A stretch of DNA of 64,000 nucleotides from an uncultured delta proteobacterium (GTDB lineage Bacteria > Bdellovibrionota_C > UBA2361 > OMII01). The stretch is taken from positions 1 to 64,000 of the forward strand of contig CAIVDM010000015.1 in the NCBI GenBank assembly GCA_903904735.1, read 5' to 3'. The stretch's first letter is position 1. The number at the start of each line of letters is the position of its first letter. The translations under genes were made by a program, and so were the position numbers. Positions 17,793 through 26,003 of the stretch are shown here, in pieces. The notes under the pieces were generated by a model. That model was not told the DNA's origin and ran no database searches. It worked only from the letters and a program-made list of their open reading frames with translations.

Positions 17793-18662
17793 TCAGTGGC
17801 CGCGGGAGTCTCGCTTCATTTGCGCGATAAGGCCGATCCCAAGGGTGAGAAGCGCCATAAACGCCCACTCGTAGACGTATCCGAGATGGATATCTGGTGG
17901 TGGCGTCGTGTCAAAAAGAGGAATGGGATATTGACCCTCAGGCGATTGCATATCGAAATTCTCGACCTGTTTTTGTCCAGTTAACGCGAGTACATCGTTC
18001 CTTCCGGCCGAACCTTCTTTTACGATCCGCGAAGCCAAAAGGGGATCGTCCGGATTATCCATGTACTCGAGGTATACGGGTAAGACTGGATAGGGAAGTT
18101 GCTGCCGCATCTTTTGAATGTCTACCCTAATCCAGAGGTCATTCCACGGTTTGTCAGAGCCGACAGGCGGGTCTTGAGGTTCCAAGAACTTTAGAGCAGC
18201 CGGCAACTTTGGCCCCATCGTTGATTTGACTAATCCAAACGCGGTGCCACGAAGTTGGTTCTGATAGCGCTTTCGAGAATCACGAGTTTCACGACCGAGG
18301 GGCAGAAAGCCCCGATCAACGAGCACATATCGCTCTGAGCCATCGACCTTGAGCGGCGTTATCACATGAACTCCCGCGCGGTCCCGCGCGCCTCGATTTC
18401 GACGGACGATTACCTCATGCTCGAAATCGTATGTTCCTGAGAATGACACTCGACGCCATTGGAGAGAGGGCCCCAGAAGGGGATTTTCAAGTAGAGTCAG
18501 AAGTGGCGCTGGCTCGAGTTTAAGCGTTTCATTAAGCTTGGAAATCAACGCTTGTTTCTCAAGGTGTCTTTCCCATTGCCAGAGTGAAGCCCTGACCATG
18601 CCGAGCGCCAGCAGTCCGCAGATAAGTGTTGTTCCGAGAGAGAATCTGAACCGTCTAGCCAT
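17793..18662 (-). CDS. surf1: SURF1-family cytochrome c oxidase assembly protein
   Basis: SURF1/Shy1 proteins help insert heme a into cytochrome oxidase in the inner membrane. The 289-residue chain has an N-terminal transmembrane helix (LGTTLICGLLALGMVRASLWQW, with the typical LGxWQ-like end). A periplasmic domain follows with VSFSGTYDFEHEVIVRRN near residue 70 and VLVDRGFLP near 118, and a C-terminal helix (YVYEWAFMALLTLGIGLIA) closes it. This implies aerobic respiration with a heme-copper oxidase. No oxidase subunit genes are adjacent. Confidence 0.92.
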   Translation of the reverse strand: MARRFRFSLGTTLICGLLALGMVRASLWQWERHLEKQALISKLNETLKLEPAPLLTLLENPLLGPSLQWRRVSFSGTYDFEHEVIVRRNRGARDRAGVHVITPLKVDGSERYVLVDRGFLPLGRETRDSRKRYQNQLRGTAFGLVKSTMGPKLPAALKFLEPQDPPVGSDKPWNDLWIRVDIQKMRQQLPYPVLPVYLEYMDNPDDPLLASRIVKEGSAGRNDVLALTGQKQVENFDMQSPEGQYPIPLFDTTPPPDIHLGYVYEWAFMALLTLGIGLIAQMKRDSRGH

Positions 18663-18707
18663 CGGTACTTAGTTTACGAGGTTAATCGGCGTGAGGGAAT
18701 GAGGCGG

Positions 18708-18873
18708 TATAATGAAAACCGCTGGCCGGGACCGCTAACTGCCTGAAAGCGCTTGCGGAAGTTGGTTTTACTGTAACCGGCAAGAAATGATATGGTCTTG
18801 GCGCTGTACGGACTGAGTGGTCTCGACCATTTCCGTCGTGTTATCCCCTTTGAGTAATGTCGTCGACCGACGA
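18708..18873. promoter_or_regulatory. Divergent promoter region with a palindrome upstream of the ketoacyl synthase pair
   Basis: A perfect -10-like TATAAT stands at 18708-18713 without a good -35. TCGTCG (18860-18865) and CGACGA (18868-18873) form a 14-bp palindrome 54 nt before the first ketoacyl synthase gene. TATACA at 18889-18894 lies just downstream of it. A regulator-binding site is plausible but unproven. Confidence 0.2.
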
Positions 18874-18926
18874 ACAGGAGCTTAAAGGTATACACCTAAC
18901 TCGTCGCATGTAGTGGAAACGCATTA

Positions 18927-19898
18927 ATGTATCTTCTAGGGGCTGGTTCCGCCTTTCCATCAATCAAGTGTTCCGATGCCTCCCTGGCGGCAGCCGGGGC
19001 GAGCTTTAGTGAGGTCGAACGGAGGCTGCTAGACCGTGTCGGGGTCTCGTCGCGATCCATCTCAATACCGCTAGAGTTCGTTCGAGTATCGAAGGACGTA
19101 GATATTCTTGAAACTAGAAAGGCGTCTTCCGTATCACCTACGGTATTGGGCGCTGATGCAGCGAAACTCGCGCTGTCTCGAGCCGGGATTTCGATCGAGC
19201 AAGTTGGCCTTATCGTCGCGGATTGCGCCACCCCATATCAGACTTGCCCCTCAGAGGCACAGCGTATCGCGGGCTCCTTCGGCGTCAAAGTTCCGGCCTA
19301 CGATCTGACGGGAGGAGCTTCGGCGGTGCCTATGTTTTTCAATGCGCTGAGCTCTTGGCGTGAGGATCGTACGCCTGAGTACGTGTTGTGTGTTTCAACC
19401 AACATCCCATCACCACATATTCGGTATGGATCAGATCACCTCGCGGCGAGTGTATTTGGGGACGCCGCGTGCGCCTTTGTCGTTTCGCGAAAACACGAGG
19501 GACCGTGGCGAGTTGAGTCCACCCACGCGCGAGCTGAGTCTGTCAGAAGGAACTCGGTTTTTGTGGAGAGGCATATATCGCTCGATCAGCGAATGCTTCC
19601 CTCGCCAGAAGTTTTCGCGAGCGCTATAAACGATCTTGTTGGTGAGGAGAGTGTCAGCGAGAACACGTACTTTATCGGAACAGGATTGCTAGCTCGCGAG
19701 TTTAGCGATCTCATGCGCGCGAGGGGAGTCGCTGATAATCGTATTGTCTCTGTCACCGCGGATCGTGGATATTCAATTGGTAGCGCGAGTGGAGCGGCGC
19801 TCGTCGATGTGTGGGATAGAGCCATCGCTGGAGAGAGCGTGGTGCTGCTTCACTGCGGAGATGGCTTATCCGCCAAAGTCGTGTTGATGAGGACCTGA
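18927..19898 (+). CDS. Ketoacyl-ACP synthase III-like protein lacking all catalytic residues
   Basis: The 323-residue thiolase-fold protein aligns along its whole length with the next gene's product (shared QTCPSEA, PAYD, EYVLCVST). The three catalytic positions are changed. The nucleophilic cysteine is Ala131 (TGGASAV), the histidine is Thr252 (FIGTGLLA), and the asparagine position after ITVTADRG is Tyr282. Such a subunit cannot condense acyl groups. It may be a structural partner, like PqsB in the PqsBC heterodimer or chain-length factors in type II polyketide systems. The start at ATG 18927 gives the typical MYLLGAGSAFP opening. The next gene starts 7 nt downstream. Confidence 0.85.
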   Translation: MYLLGAGSAFPSIKCSDASLAAAGASFSEVERRLLDRVGVSSRSISIPLEFVRVSKDVDILETRKASSVSPTVLGADAAKLALSRAGISIEQVGLIVADCATPYQTCPSEAQRIAGSFGVKVPAYDLTGGASAVPMFFNALSSWREDRTPEYVLCVSTNIPSPHIRYGSDHLAASVFGDAACAFVVSRKHEGPWRVESTHARAESVRRNSVFVERHISLDQRMLPSPEVFASAINDLVGEESVSENTYFIGTGLLAREFSDLMRARGVADNRIVSVTADRGYSIGSASGAALVDVWDRAIAGESVVLLHCGDGLSAKVVLMRT

Positions 19899-19905
19899 GG
19901 AAAGC

Positions 19906-20892
19906 ATGCTGCGCATATTGGGCATGGGAACATGCCATCCAAACAATTATATCGATAACCAGTTCCTTGAGGCCCTCGATGTTGGAACCAACGCTCAGTG
20001 GATTGAGGAGAAGATAGGAATCCTGACTCGCGTCACGACCCTTCCGGCCGAGTACATTCGTGAAACGCGAAACCAGGATCCACGTATGGCGCCTGAGGTC
20101 GCGTCCATGAACGCCACGGACCTTGGCGCGCGAGCGGCGGAGGACGCACTTAAGAAAAGTGGTATTAGCGCCTCACAAGTTGGATTGTTGATCGTCAATT
20201 GCTGCTCTCCTCGTCAGACCTCGCCGTCCGAGGCGATACGAATCGCGGAGCGTCTGGGAATCCAGGCGCCAGCCTACGATGTGTACACAGCTTGTCCAGC
20301 GTTCGCGCTGCACATCGACTATCTCCGTAATTTTGACGAAGCCGCGCTTCCTGAGTTCGTCTTATGTGTTTCGACCGCGGTGATGACGCAGCACGTTGAT
20401 TACAACGATCGCTCAGACGGCGCGATCTGGGGAGATGGCGCGGCGGCTTGGGTGGTTTCATCAAAGCATCAGGGGCGCCTTGAGATCCTCGATTCAGCGT
20501 TTACCGCCGACCCAACGCGCTGTGAGGCGGTGGTCGTCGAGAGTCAGGGTTTTTTTCATCAAGACGGTAGAGCGGTAAGAGACTTCTCGGTTCGACAGAC
20601 CGTTCGCTTGATTAAAGCCATCGAGGAGAAGTACTCAATCGATTGGAGCCGCGATATCTTCATCGGACATCAGGCCAATCGAACGATGCTCGAGCAGATT
20701 ACCAACAATCGAGAAATTCCCGCGAGTAACCACTGGCACAATGTCACCTATCTGGGTAATCAAGCGGGCGCGGGGGCTCCGGCGTCTCTATGTATGCATT
20801 GGGATAAGATGATCACTGGCCAACATATCGTAGTGGCGGTTGTCGGCGCGGGGTTGAGTTGGGGCTCGATTGTAATGCGAGTGGCCCAATAG
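19906..20892 (+). CDS. Ketoacyl-ACP synthase III-like condensing enzyme, catalytic triad intact
   Basis: This 328-residue FabH-type protein has the full triad: Cys130 in YDVYTACPAFAL, His255 in FIGHQANRTML and Asn285 in YLGNQAGAGAP. Enzymes of this class condense an acyl thioester with malonyl-ACP or transfer acyl groups. GAGGAAAG precedes the ATG. It follows its inactive paralogue directly, so the two probably form a heterodimer in a specialised pathway (signal molecule, lipid or polyketide). A housekeeping FabH would normally sit with other fab genes, and none are here. The substrate is unknown. Confidence 0.9.
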   Translation: MLRILGMGTCHPNNYIDNQFLEALDVGTNAQWIEEKIGILTRVTTLPAEYIRETRNQDPRMAPEVASMNATDLGARAAEDALKKSGISASQVGLLIVNCCSPRQTSPSEAIRIAERLGIQAPAYDVYTACPAFALHIDYLRNFDEAALPEFVLCVSTAVMTQHVDYNDRSDGAIWGDGAAAWVVSSKHQGRLEILDSAFTADPTRCEAVVVESQGFFHQDGRAVRDFSVRQTVRLIKAIEEKYSIDWSRDIFIGHQANRTMLEQITNNREIPASNHWHNVTYLGNQAGAGAPASLCMHWDKMITGQHIVVAVVGAGLSWGSIVMRVAQ

Positions 20893-20896
20893 TTCG

Positions 20897-22363
20897 CTAG
20901 CGCTTGCTCTCAACGGCCAGTGGGTTTTGGGACTGTTCGGTGGCGCCGATCTTCAGCGCCAACCCTATCGCGATCCAGATGAGTAGCGTGATTTCGCTGT
21001 CTCCAAAATTATACTCCACAAGACCAGCCACCTGCCACGACAGCACAGCGCAGCCAAAAGCTACGAGGATTGGGGATGCTTTCTGCCGCAGACAGAATCG
21101 ACATGTGGAGAAAATAAACCAGAGGAAAATCACTCCAGCAAGCCAGCCACTCTCAGCGGTTATGTTGAGTATGTTGTTATGGAAGTGCTTAAGCTCGGGC
21201 GGAATTTCCGGCGCGAATTGTCGCAGGATGCCGCTGTTGTGATATCCGATGCCGAGCGGATATTCAGAGGCCAGCTCGACACCTATTCGCCATATCGTGC
21301 TCCGTCCGCCTGAGATCGTGAAGTGGTCGTATGAATGGGAGATTCGGTCACGAATTGGCGTGATGAATACCGCCGCCGTCACTGCCGCCACTACCACGAC
21401 GGCGATAAGTCGTCTGGCGAAAAATGAGCAAAAAACGAGCGACGCGACAACTACTCCTATCCAGGGACCCCGTTTGAGGTTAACCAGGAGAGCGTTCAGT
21501 AAGAGTGGCGCGCACACCACTCCCAGAGTCAGGAGTAGCTTGGCGTTTGATGTTCGGTATCGAGAGAAGAGGGCGCTCCCGCCTACCATTAAGAGTATGC
21601 TGGTCACGAGAGACAAAACTACCCACAGCGGCAGCTCAAGCGCGTCTCGAAACGATAGACCAATGAGCGACACGAGCGACACGACTCCACCGACGAAGAC
21701 GATTGTCGTGAGACGCGTTGACTCCCTCGGCGACGCGAGATTCTCCGCGACCCATTCTCTTGAGATCGCGAGCATGGTGCCGGCTAGAATTGGAACGGTG
21801 ACTGCGAGCTGTCCGGACTCGGTGACTTTTCCCACAAAGAGATGAGGTATACTCCCTGGAAACATTGCTTCTAGGGTGGAGTGAAGGGCGGATATCGTTT
21901 GTCCCGTTATAATCGCGAGGACGACTGAGCGAGGGGATGCGTAGCGGAAGAACACGGGAAGAGTGAGGGCGAAGAAGATGAGCGAAAGGAGCGACGCGAT
22001 ACTGCGCGCCGGCGCGACACCCGTTAGGGCGGATATGGAGATACATAAGAGAAAGAACAGCAGCGGCGCGATGACTTTGGCCGTGCGCGGAGGGAAAAAG
22101 CCCGCGATTCGTTCTCGACGAAATGTGAAAACCGCGGCGCAGATAAGAGGTATCAGCGCGATGTATGTTAGGGAGAGTTTGATCGGCACAAGTAGTGCCG
22201 CTATCCAGCATCCCTTCTCAAGAAGTTCGCGCGAGCGAGAGGACGCCACCAGAGGCGCCGATTCGTCAGCCGATTGGAGAAGATGTAACGGCGCGTTTTT
22301 GTCCATGGTGATGCGTCGCTGCCCTGAGGATCCCAGTGAGAATTCAAAAGCACGGTCTACCAT
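20897..22363 (-). CDS. O-antigen ligase/polymerase (Wzy_C) family membrane protein
   Basis: The 488-residue polytopic inner-membrane protein has about 10-12 predicted helices. The large periplasmic loop carries the family marks NLKRGPWIGVVVA, then GGRSTIWRIGVELASEYPLG with the conserved arginine, and HFHNNILNITAESG. The HxHN motif is typical of WaaL and Wzy. These proteins join or polymerise undecaprenyl-linked glycans on the periplasmic face. No glycan cluster surrounds it, so ligase against polymerase cannot be decided. AGGGAG stands 4 nt before the start. The stop faces the ketoacyl synthase gene with a 4-nt gap. Confidence 0.82.
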   Translation of the reverse strand: MVDRAFEFSLGSSGQRRITMDKNAPLHLLQSADESAPLVASSRSRELLEKGCWIAALLVPIKLSLTYIALIPLICAAVFTFRRERIAGFFPPRTAKVIAPLLFFLLCISISALTGVAPARSIASLLSLIFFALTLPVFFRYASPRSVVLAIITGQTISALHSTLEAMFPGSIPHLFVGKVTESGQLAVTVPILAGTMLAISREWVAENLASPRESTRLTTIVFVGGVVSLVSLIGLSFRDALELPLWVVLSLVTSILLMVGGSALFSRYRTSNAKLLLTLGVVCAPLLLNALLVNLKRGPWIGVVVASLVFCSFFARRLIAVVVVAAVTAAVFITPIRDRISHSYDHFTISGGRSTIWRIGVELASEYPLGIGYHNSGILRQFAPEIPPELKHFHNNILNITAESGWLAGVIFLWFIFSTCRFCLRQKASPILVAFGCAVLSWQVAGLVEYNFGDSEITLLIWIAIGLALKIGATEQSQNPLAVESKR

Positions 22364-22435
22364 CCGACTCCCTAGCCCGCGTGATGGCTAGAATGCCGTG
22401 GTCACGCAAGAGAGAGGCTTAGATAAAGCGAGGAA

Positions 22436-23524
22436 CTACGGCTCTACTGAACCCCCAGTTTGGTTGTCCTGCTCGCTAAACTCCTCTTGGATCTTGCGAG
22501 CGAAGTCGACCGCTTTGGGATTCCGATTGCTAGCGATAACTCTATCCGTTAAATCCTTAATGCCGTCCTCGAAGTTCACATGATCGATGGCATCCTTGAG
22601 CAGGTTCTCATCCGAGCTCGGATTGGAGGAGTTCTCAAGTTGGTCGAAAAGTATCGTGAGCCCTGGTAGTCCAGCGTTAATCAGGGATTTCGCCCATGCT
22701 GGCGAGTATTCATCTCTCTTTTGAACCAACTCTTGTACGAGCGGGAGAGCGTCTTCGCTTGGGATGAGCTCAGCCGGTCCGATACCGATTGAATAGTATG
22801 AATCAGGATCTCCTCGCTCTAGAACGTGTTTGTTCAAGAGTTCCACCGCTAGTCGTGTTCCTTGGTTCGTGATCGCCGCGACCGAGGCTTCACGTAGTGT
22901 GTCGTTGGTCGCGGACAACTGATCTCCTAAGTAGCGAGTAACGTCGTCTTTTCCTAACGAGAGCTCAAGCGCCTCGGCGTAGATGTCAGCTTCTGTCGAC
23001 GAGCGAGCGTTCTTGACTGACTCGGCTAGTGTTTGAACATTTTCCACGCGACCGCTAATCGCGAGAATCTCAGCTAAATAGCTCTTTTGGTCCTGAGGTG
23101 TGTTTGGATTCGTCACTAGCTCGCGGACGGAGGTGTAGAATGGAGAACACCACGAGCAGTCGCTCCCTGGCTCCGTAAACTGCTCGAGAATTGAGTCATC
23201 AAAGTCCTTCGCTCCTTTCATCACCGCGGCGAGGGCTTCATCAGCCGATTGATAGGCGTCCGCGGCTGGTTTAACCTGATCCGCGAGCTCGGACGTCTCC
23301 TCGCCTTGGCCGCTTTCGTCCCGTGGCGCTAGGCCAGAGCGCTGAGCGGTTGGATTCACAATCGTCGAGCTTGAGGACGACTCGCCGCTCACCGCGTCAG
23401 AGGAGTCCGTTGCGGATGGCGTCGACGGCGCGGAGGACTCCTGCGTAGTCTTAGGGGTCCCTTGCAAGAACCACCATCCACCAAGGAGTGCCGCGATAAC
23501 GATAACTGGTAGTACTTTCTTCAT
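22436..23524 (-). CDS. Unknown membrane-anchored or exported helical-repeat protein
   Basis: The 362-residue product starts with a hydrophobic segment (VLPVIVIAALLGGWWFLQG) that acts as signal anchor or signal peptide. A Ser/Thr/Glu-rich linker follows (residues 22-95), then an all-helical region of paired helices that look HEAT-like. One CxxC (CSWC, near residue 123) is present. An open frame runs 28 codons further upstream, but ATG 23524 gives the signal start and has AAGGG upstream. I do not recognise a family. It lies in a minus-strand run with the O-antigen-ligase-like gene 72 nt downstream. Confidence 0.7.
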   Translation of the reverse strand: MKKVLPVIVIAALLGGWWFLQGTPKTTQESSAPSTPSATDSSDAVSGESSSSSTIVNPTAQRSGLAPRDESGQGEETSELADQVKPAADAYQSADEALAAVMKGAKDFDDSILEQFTEPGSDCSWCSPFYTSVRELVTNPNTPQDQKSYLAEILAISGRVENVQTLAESVKNARSSTEADIYAEALELSLGKDDVTRYLGDQLSATNDTLREASVAAITNQGTRLAVELLNKHVLERGDPDSYYSIGIGPAELIPSEDALPLVQELVQKRDEYSPAWAKSLINAGLPGLTILFDQLENSSNPSSDENLLKDAIDHVNFEDGIKDLTDRVIASNRNPKAVDFARKIQEEFSEQDNQTGGSVEP

Positions 23525-23878
23525 TGTAAGAACCCTTAGTGACGCTTCGTCACAACTCGATAACCGCATCACGCGCGACGCGATTACCTTTTGACGAACG
23601 TTTCGCAAAGATTATTTAGTAAAGGATCTTTAGATTGATCCTCAATAGCTCCCGAAACTTGGTGAATGTCGAGAGATAATCACCCAACTCTTCGTAAAGT
23701 TTCCAGGTAGTTATAATGTATTATGAAACCGAGGGAAAGCGTTTAGTTAGCCTTAGAAGTGCTTTCCAAATCCCCTCAATCCCGGTTTGCCGCGATAGAA
23801 TAGGGCGCATTGTCCTCTTGGGACTAGTCTTATTCAAATTCGTGAGGCCCAGGCATGACGACGCTTTTGACACCGCCG
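23525..23878. other. 354-nt intergenic region with a leader palindrome
   Basis: GTGACG (23539-23544) and CGTCAC (23548-23553) form a perfect inverted repeat with a 3-nt loop, 15 nt before the minus-strand start at 23524. On the minus strand TTGAGG (complement of 23640-23645) and TACTAA (complement of 23616-23621), 18 nt apart, could be a promoter. I see no gene or RNA in the rest. Confidence 0.3.
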
Positions 23879-24559
23879 CTAGGTGTTAAGTGAAAATGGG
23901 GTGAAGTCCGTGTTTGTGTCGAAGTAATCCTCGTTCTCCGCTTTCTTGAGGAAAAAGACTACCTTGTAGGTGATAGGGGTGCACATGACCTCCCAAAGCA
24001 CTTTAAGCAGATAGTTATGCACCATTATCGTCACGATCGTGGTTGGCTCCCACACTCCATAAAACGCGAGCGGATAGAATATGCAGGAGTCAACCAGCTC
24101 TCCCACTATCGTTGAACCGACGACACGACCCCAAAGAGCCTTTCCTTTGGTTAGTACCTTCATTTTCGCCAGGGTATAGGAATTGCAGAACTCACCGCAG
24201 CAGAAGGCGAAGAGTGACGCGAGCGCGATGCGTGGGGTGCTACCAAAGATAGTTTCGACCGCGGCTTGATTTCGGAACCCCGCGGCGGGTGGAAGGTTAA
24301 CGATCACCCACGCCATCAATGAGGCGAACACCAACGCGGAGAATCCTGCCCACACCACCTTACGGGCGCGCGCGTATCCATAGACCTCAGTGAGAATGTC
24401 GCCGAATATGTAACTGATAGGAAAAAATAGAATCCCCGCGCCGAATTGAAATCCCCACAGCTGAGCTACTTTTTGACTGCCTATGACGTTGGAGCACAGC
24501 AGCACTGCGACAAACGCCGCCATGATGAGATCGTAGTATTTGTAGGAGCGATGCGTCAC
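23879..24559 (-). CDS. yhhQ: Queuosine precursor transporter (YhhQ/QueT-type, PF02592)
   Basis: The 226-residue inner-membrane protein has about six helices. The family segments are LCSNVIGSQK near residue 22, FFPISYIFGDILTEVYGYARARKVVW near residue 46, FCCGEFCNSYTLAKMK and a C-terminal VHNYLLKVLWEVMCTPITYKVV. YhhQ proteins import preQ0 or preQ1 for queuosine synthesis, matching the tgt gene at the window start. The start is GTG with AAGG 5-6 nt upstream, 14 nt after the M42 peptidase stop, so both genes are probably one transcript. Confidence 0.9.
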   Translation of the reverse strand: MTHRSYKYYDLIMAAFVAVLLCSNVIGSQKVAQLWGFQFGAGILFFPISYIFGDILTEVYGYARARKVVWAGFSALVFASLMAWVIVNLPPAAGFRNQAAVETIFGSTPRIALASLFAFCCGEFCNSYTLAKMKVLTKGKALWGRVVGSTIVGELVDSCIFYPLAFYGVWEPTTIVTIMVHNYLLKVLWEVMCTPITYKVVFFLKKAENEDYFDTNTDFTPFSLNT

Positions 24560-24573
24560 GATGACCTTGGTAC

Positions 24574-25629
24574 CTATAGTGGTCTAAAGTCGGTTTTTGT
24601 CGTTATAGAAGTCACAAACTGCGCCAATATCTTAATAGCGGCCTCGAGGTCCTTGTAGCTACATACCTCGACTTGTGTGTGCATATATCGATTGGGAATG
24701 CCGATAGCAGCCGCGGCGACTCCACCCCGAGCTATTTGGATTGAGTTCGCGTCGTTACCCAATGGACGGGTGGAAGGCGCCGGTTGAAAAGGACTTCGAG
24801 TCTTTTTCGCGGCGTCTTTTAGCATTTTTTCAACCACGGGATTCGTGTTCGGTCCACTCGTGATGGTGGGGCCGCCACCAAGTACGCACGGAGTGGCTTT
24901 CGCGTTCTCGTTTCCTGGGTTGTCGGTGGCGTGAGTGACATCGATGGCGATACCTACCTCAGGATTTATTGAGTACGCTGACGTGGTCGCGCCACGCAAG
25001 CCAACCTCTTCCTGTACCGTGCTCACGGCATAGAGACCGACATTCAATTTTTTAGAGGCGCACACGCGAAGTGTTTCCATCGCGACGAACAGCCCGACCT
25101 TGTCATCGAGACCGGGGCAGCAAATAAGATTATTGCCGAGCTCGAGCACAGTTAGCTGAAACGTCACCGTATCGCCTATCGTCACGAGTTTTTCAGCTTC
25201 TTTCTTGTTCTTGGCGCCGATGTCGATCCATATCTTATCGATATCGTTTTTCGTCTTATCTCGCTCATCGGCGGACTGGGCGTGAATCGGCTTTCGACCC
25301 ACGATACCGGGGATCGTCTTGGTGCCGTGAACCATTACCTGGGCTCCGTGAAGCACGCCGATATCAACGCCGCCAAGGGCGGAGACATACAGAAACCCAT
25401 CATTTGAGATGTGTCGTACCATGAGCGCGATCTGATCGCAGTGGCCGGCCAACATGACCTTGCGCTCCGCCTTCGGGTTGAGCGCCACGATCACGTTGCC
25501 ATGGAGATCGGTCTCTATCGAGTGAGCGTATTTTTTCATGCGGTCCCTAACGACACGCTGGACTTGTTGCTCCGCTCCAGTGGGTGAGGGGGTAGTGAGA
25601 AGCTTGTGGAGAAAATCCTTTGATTCCAT
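24574..25629 (-). CDS. M42-family aminopeptidase (dinuclear metallopeptidase)
   Basis: The 351-residue cytosolic peptidase has the complete metal site: His63 and Asp65 (GHCDQIALM), bridging Asp176 (PGLDDKVG), the catalytic Glu207 with ligand Glu208 (VQEEVGLRGA), Asp230 (IAIDVTHATD) and the late histidine in MHTQVEV. M42 enzymes form large tetrahedral dodecamers that trim peptides from the N-terminus. Some members were misnamed endoglucanase. The length is normal. It heads the minus-strand run containing the queuosine transporter. Confidence 0.92.
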   Translation of the reverse strand: MESKDFLHKLLTTPSPTGAEQQVQRVVRDRMKKYAHSIETDLHGNVIVALNPKAERKVMLAGHCDQIALMVRHISNDGFLYVSALGGVDIGVLHGAQVMVHGTKTIPGIVGRKPIHAQSADERDKTKNDIDKIWIDIGAKNKKEAEKLVTIGDTVTFQLTVLELGNNLICCPGLDDKVGLFVAMETLRVCASKKLNVGLYAVSTVQEEVGLRGATTSAYSINPEVGIAIDVTHATDNPGNENAKATPCVLGGGPTITSGPNTNPVVEKMLKDAAKKTRSPFQPAPSTRPLGNDANSIQIARGGVAAAAIGIPNRYMHTQVEVCSYKDLEAAIKILAQFVTSITTKTDFRPL

Positions 25630-26003
25630 GTGGTGCTCTTAGAAGTCGGTTGTGATGTGCCTGAGAGGCGCCGCGCGATCCGGGTGGGCCTCGAGTGCCT
25701 TAATACTACGAGAAAACGCTCTGAGAGAGCCAGATACGATATTGTCGAGTTCGTTCGAATTTCGTTGTATTGACCCGATGAGACAACTCAGCACAAGCTC
25801 CTCTCAAAGGGCAGCGTAGGGTCGGAAAGGGGAAGAGGAAGTAACTACTCATCCAGAGCGGGCGCTCCCCTATGAGGCGATGATAGGAAACGTCGTCCAG
25901 AAAAAGGCGAGCTTGCTGTCGGACTCTGCGGCTAATAAACGGGAGTGGTTACGGCCAGTGAGCTGCTCTACCCCATGACTTTTAGACAGACTAAGGGATG
26001 GAT
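25630..26003. other. 374-nt divergent intergenic region
   Basis: The region separates the M42 peptidase (minus) from the GH15-like gene (plus) and should hold both promoters. I see no convincing -35/-10 pair, RNA gene or sizeable ORF. AAGGG at 25992-25996 favours ATG 26004 over ATG 25998 as start of the following gene. Confidence 0.5.

Noticed and set aside
23879-24573. preQ1 riboswitch before the queuosine-precursor transporter
   Set aside because: Only 14 nt separate it from the M42 gene, which leaves no room for an aptamer; expression should come from upstream.
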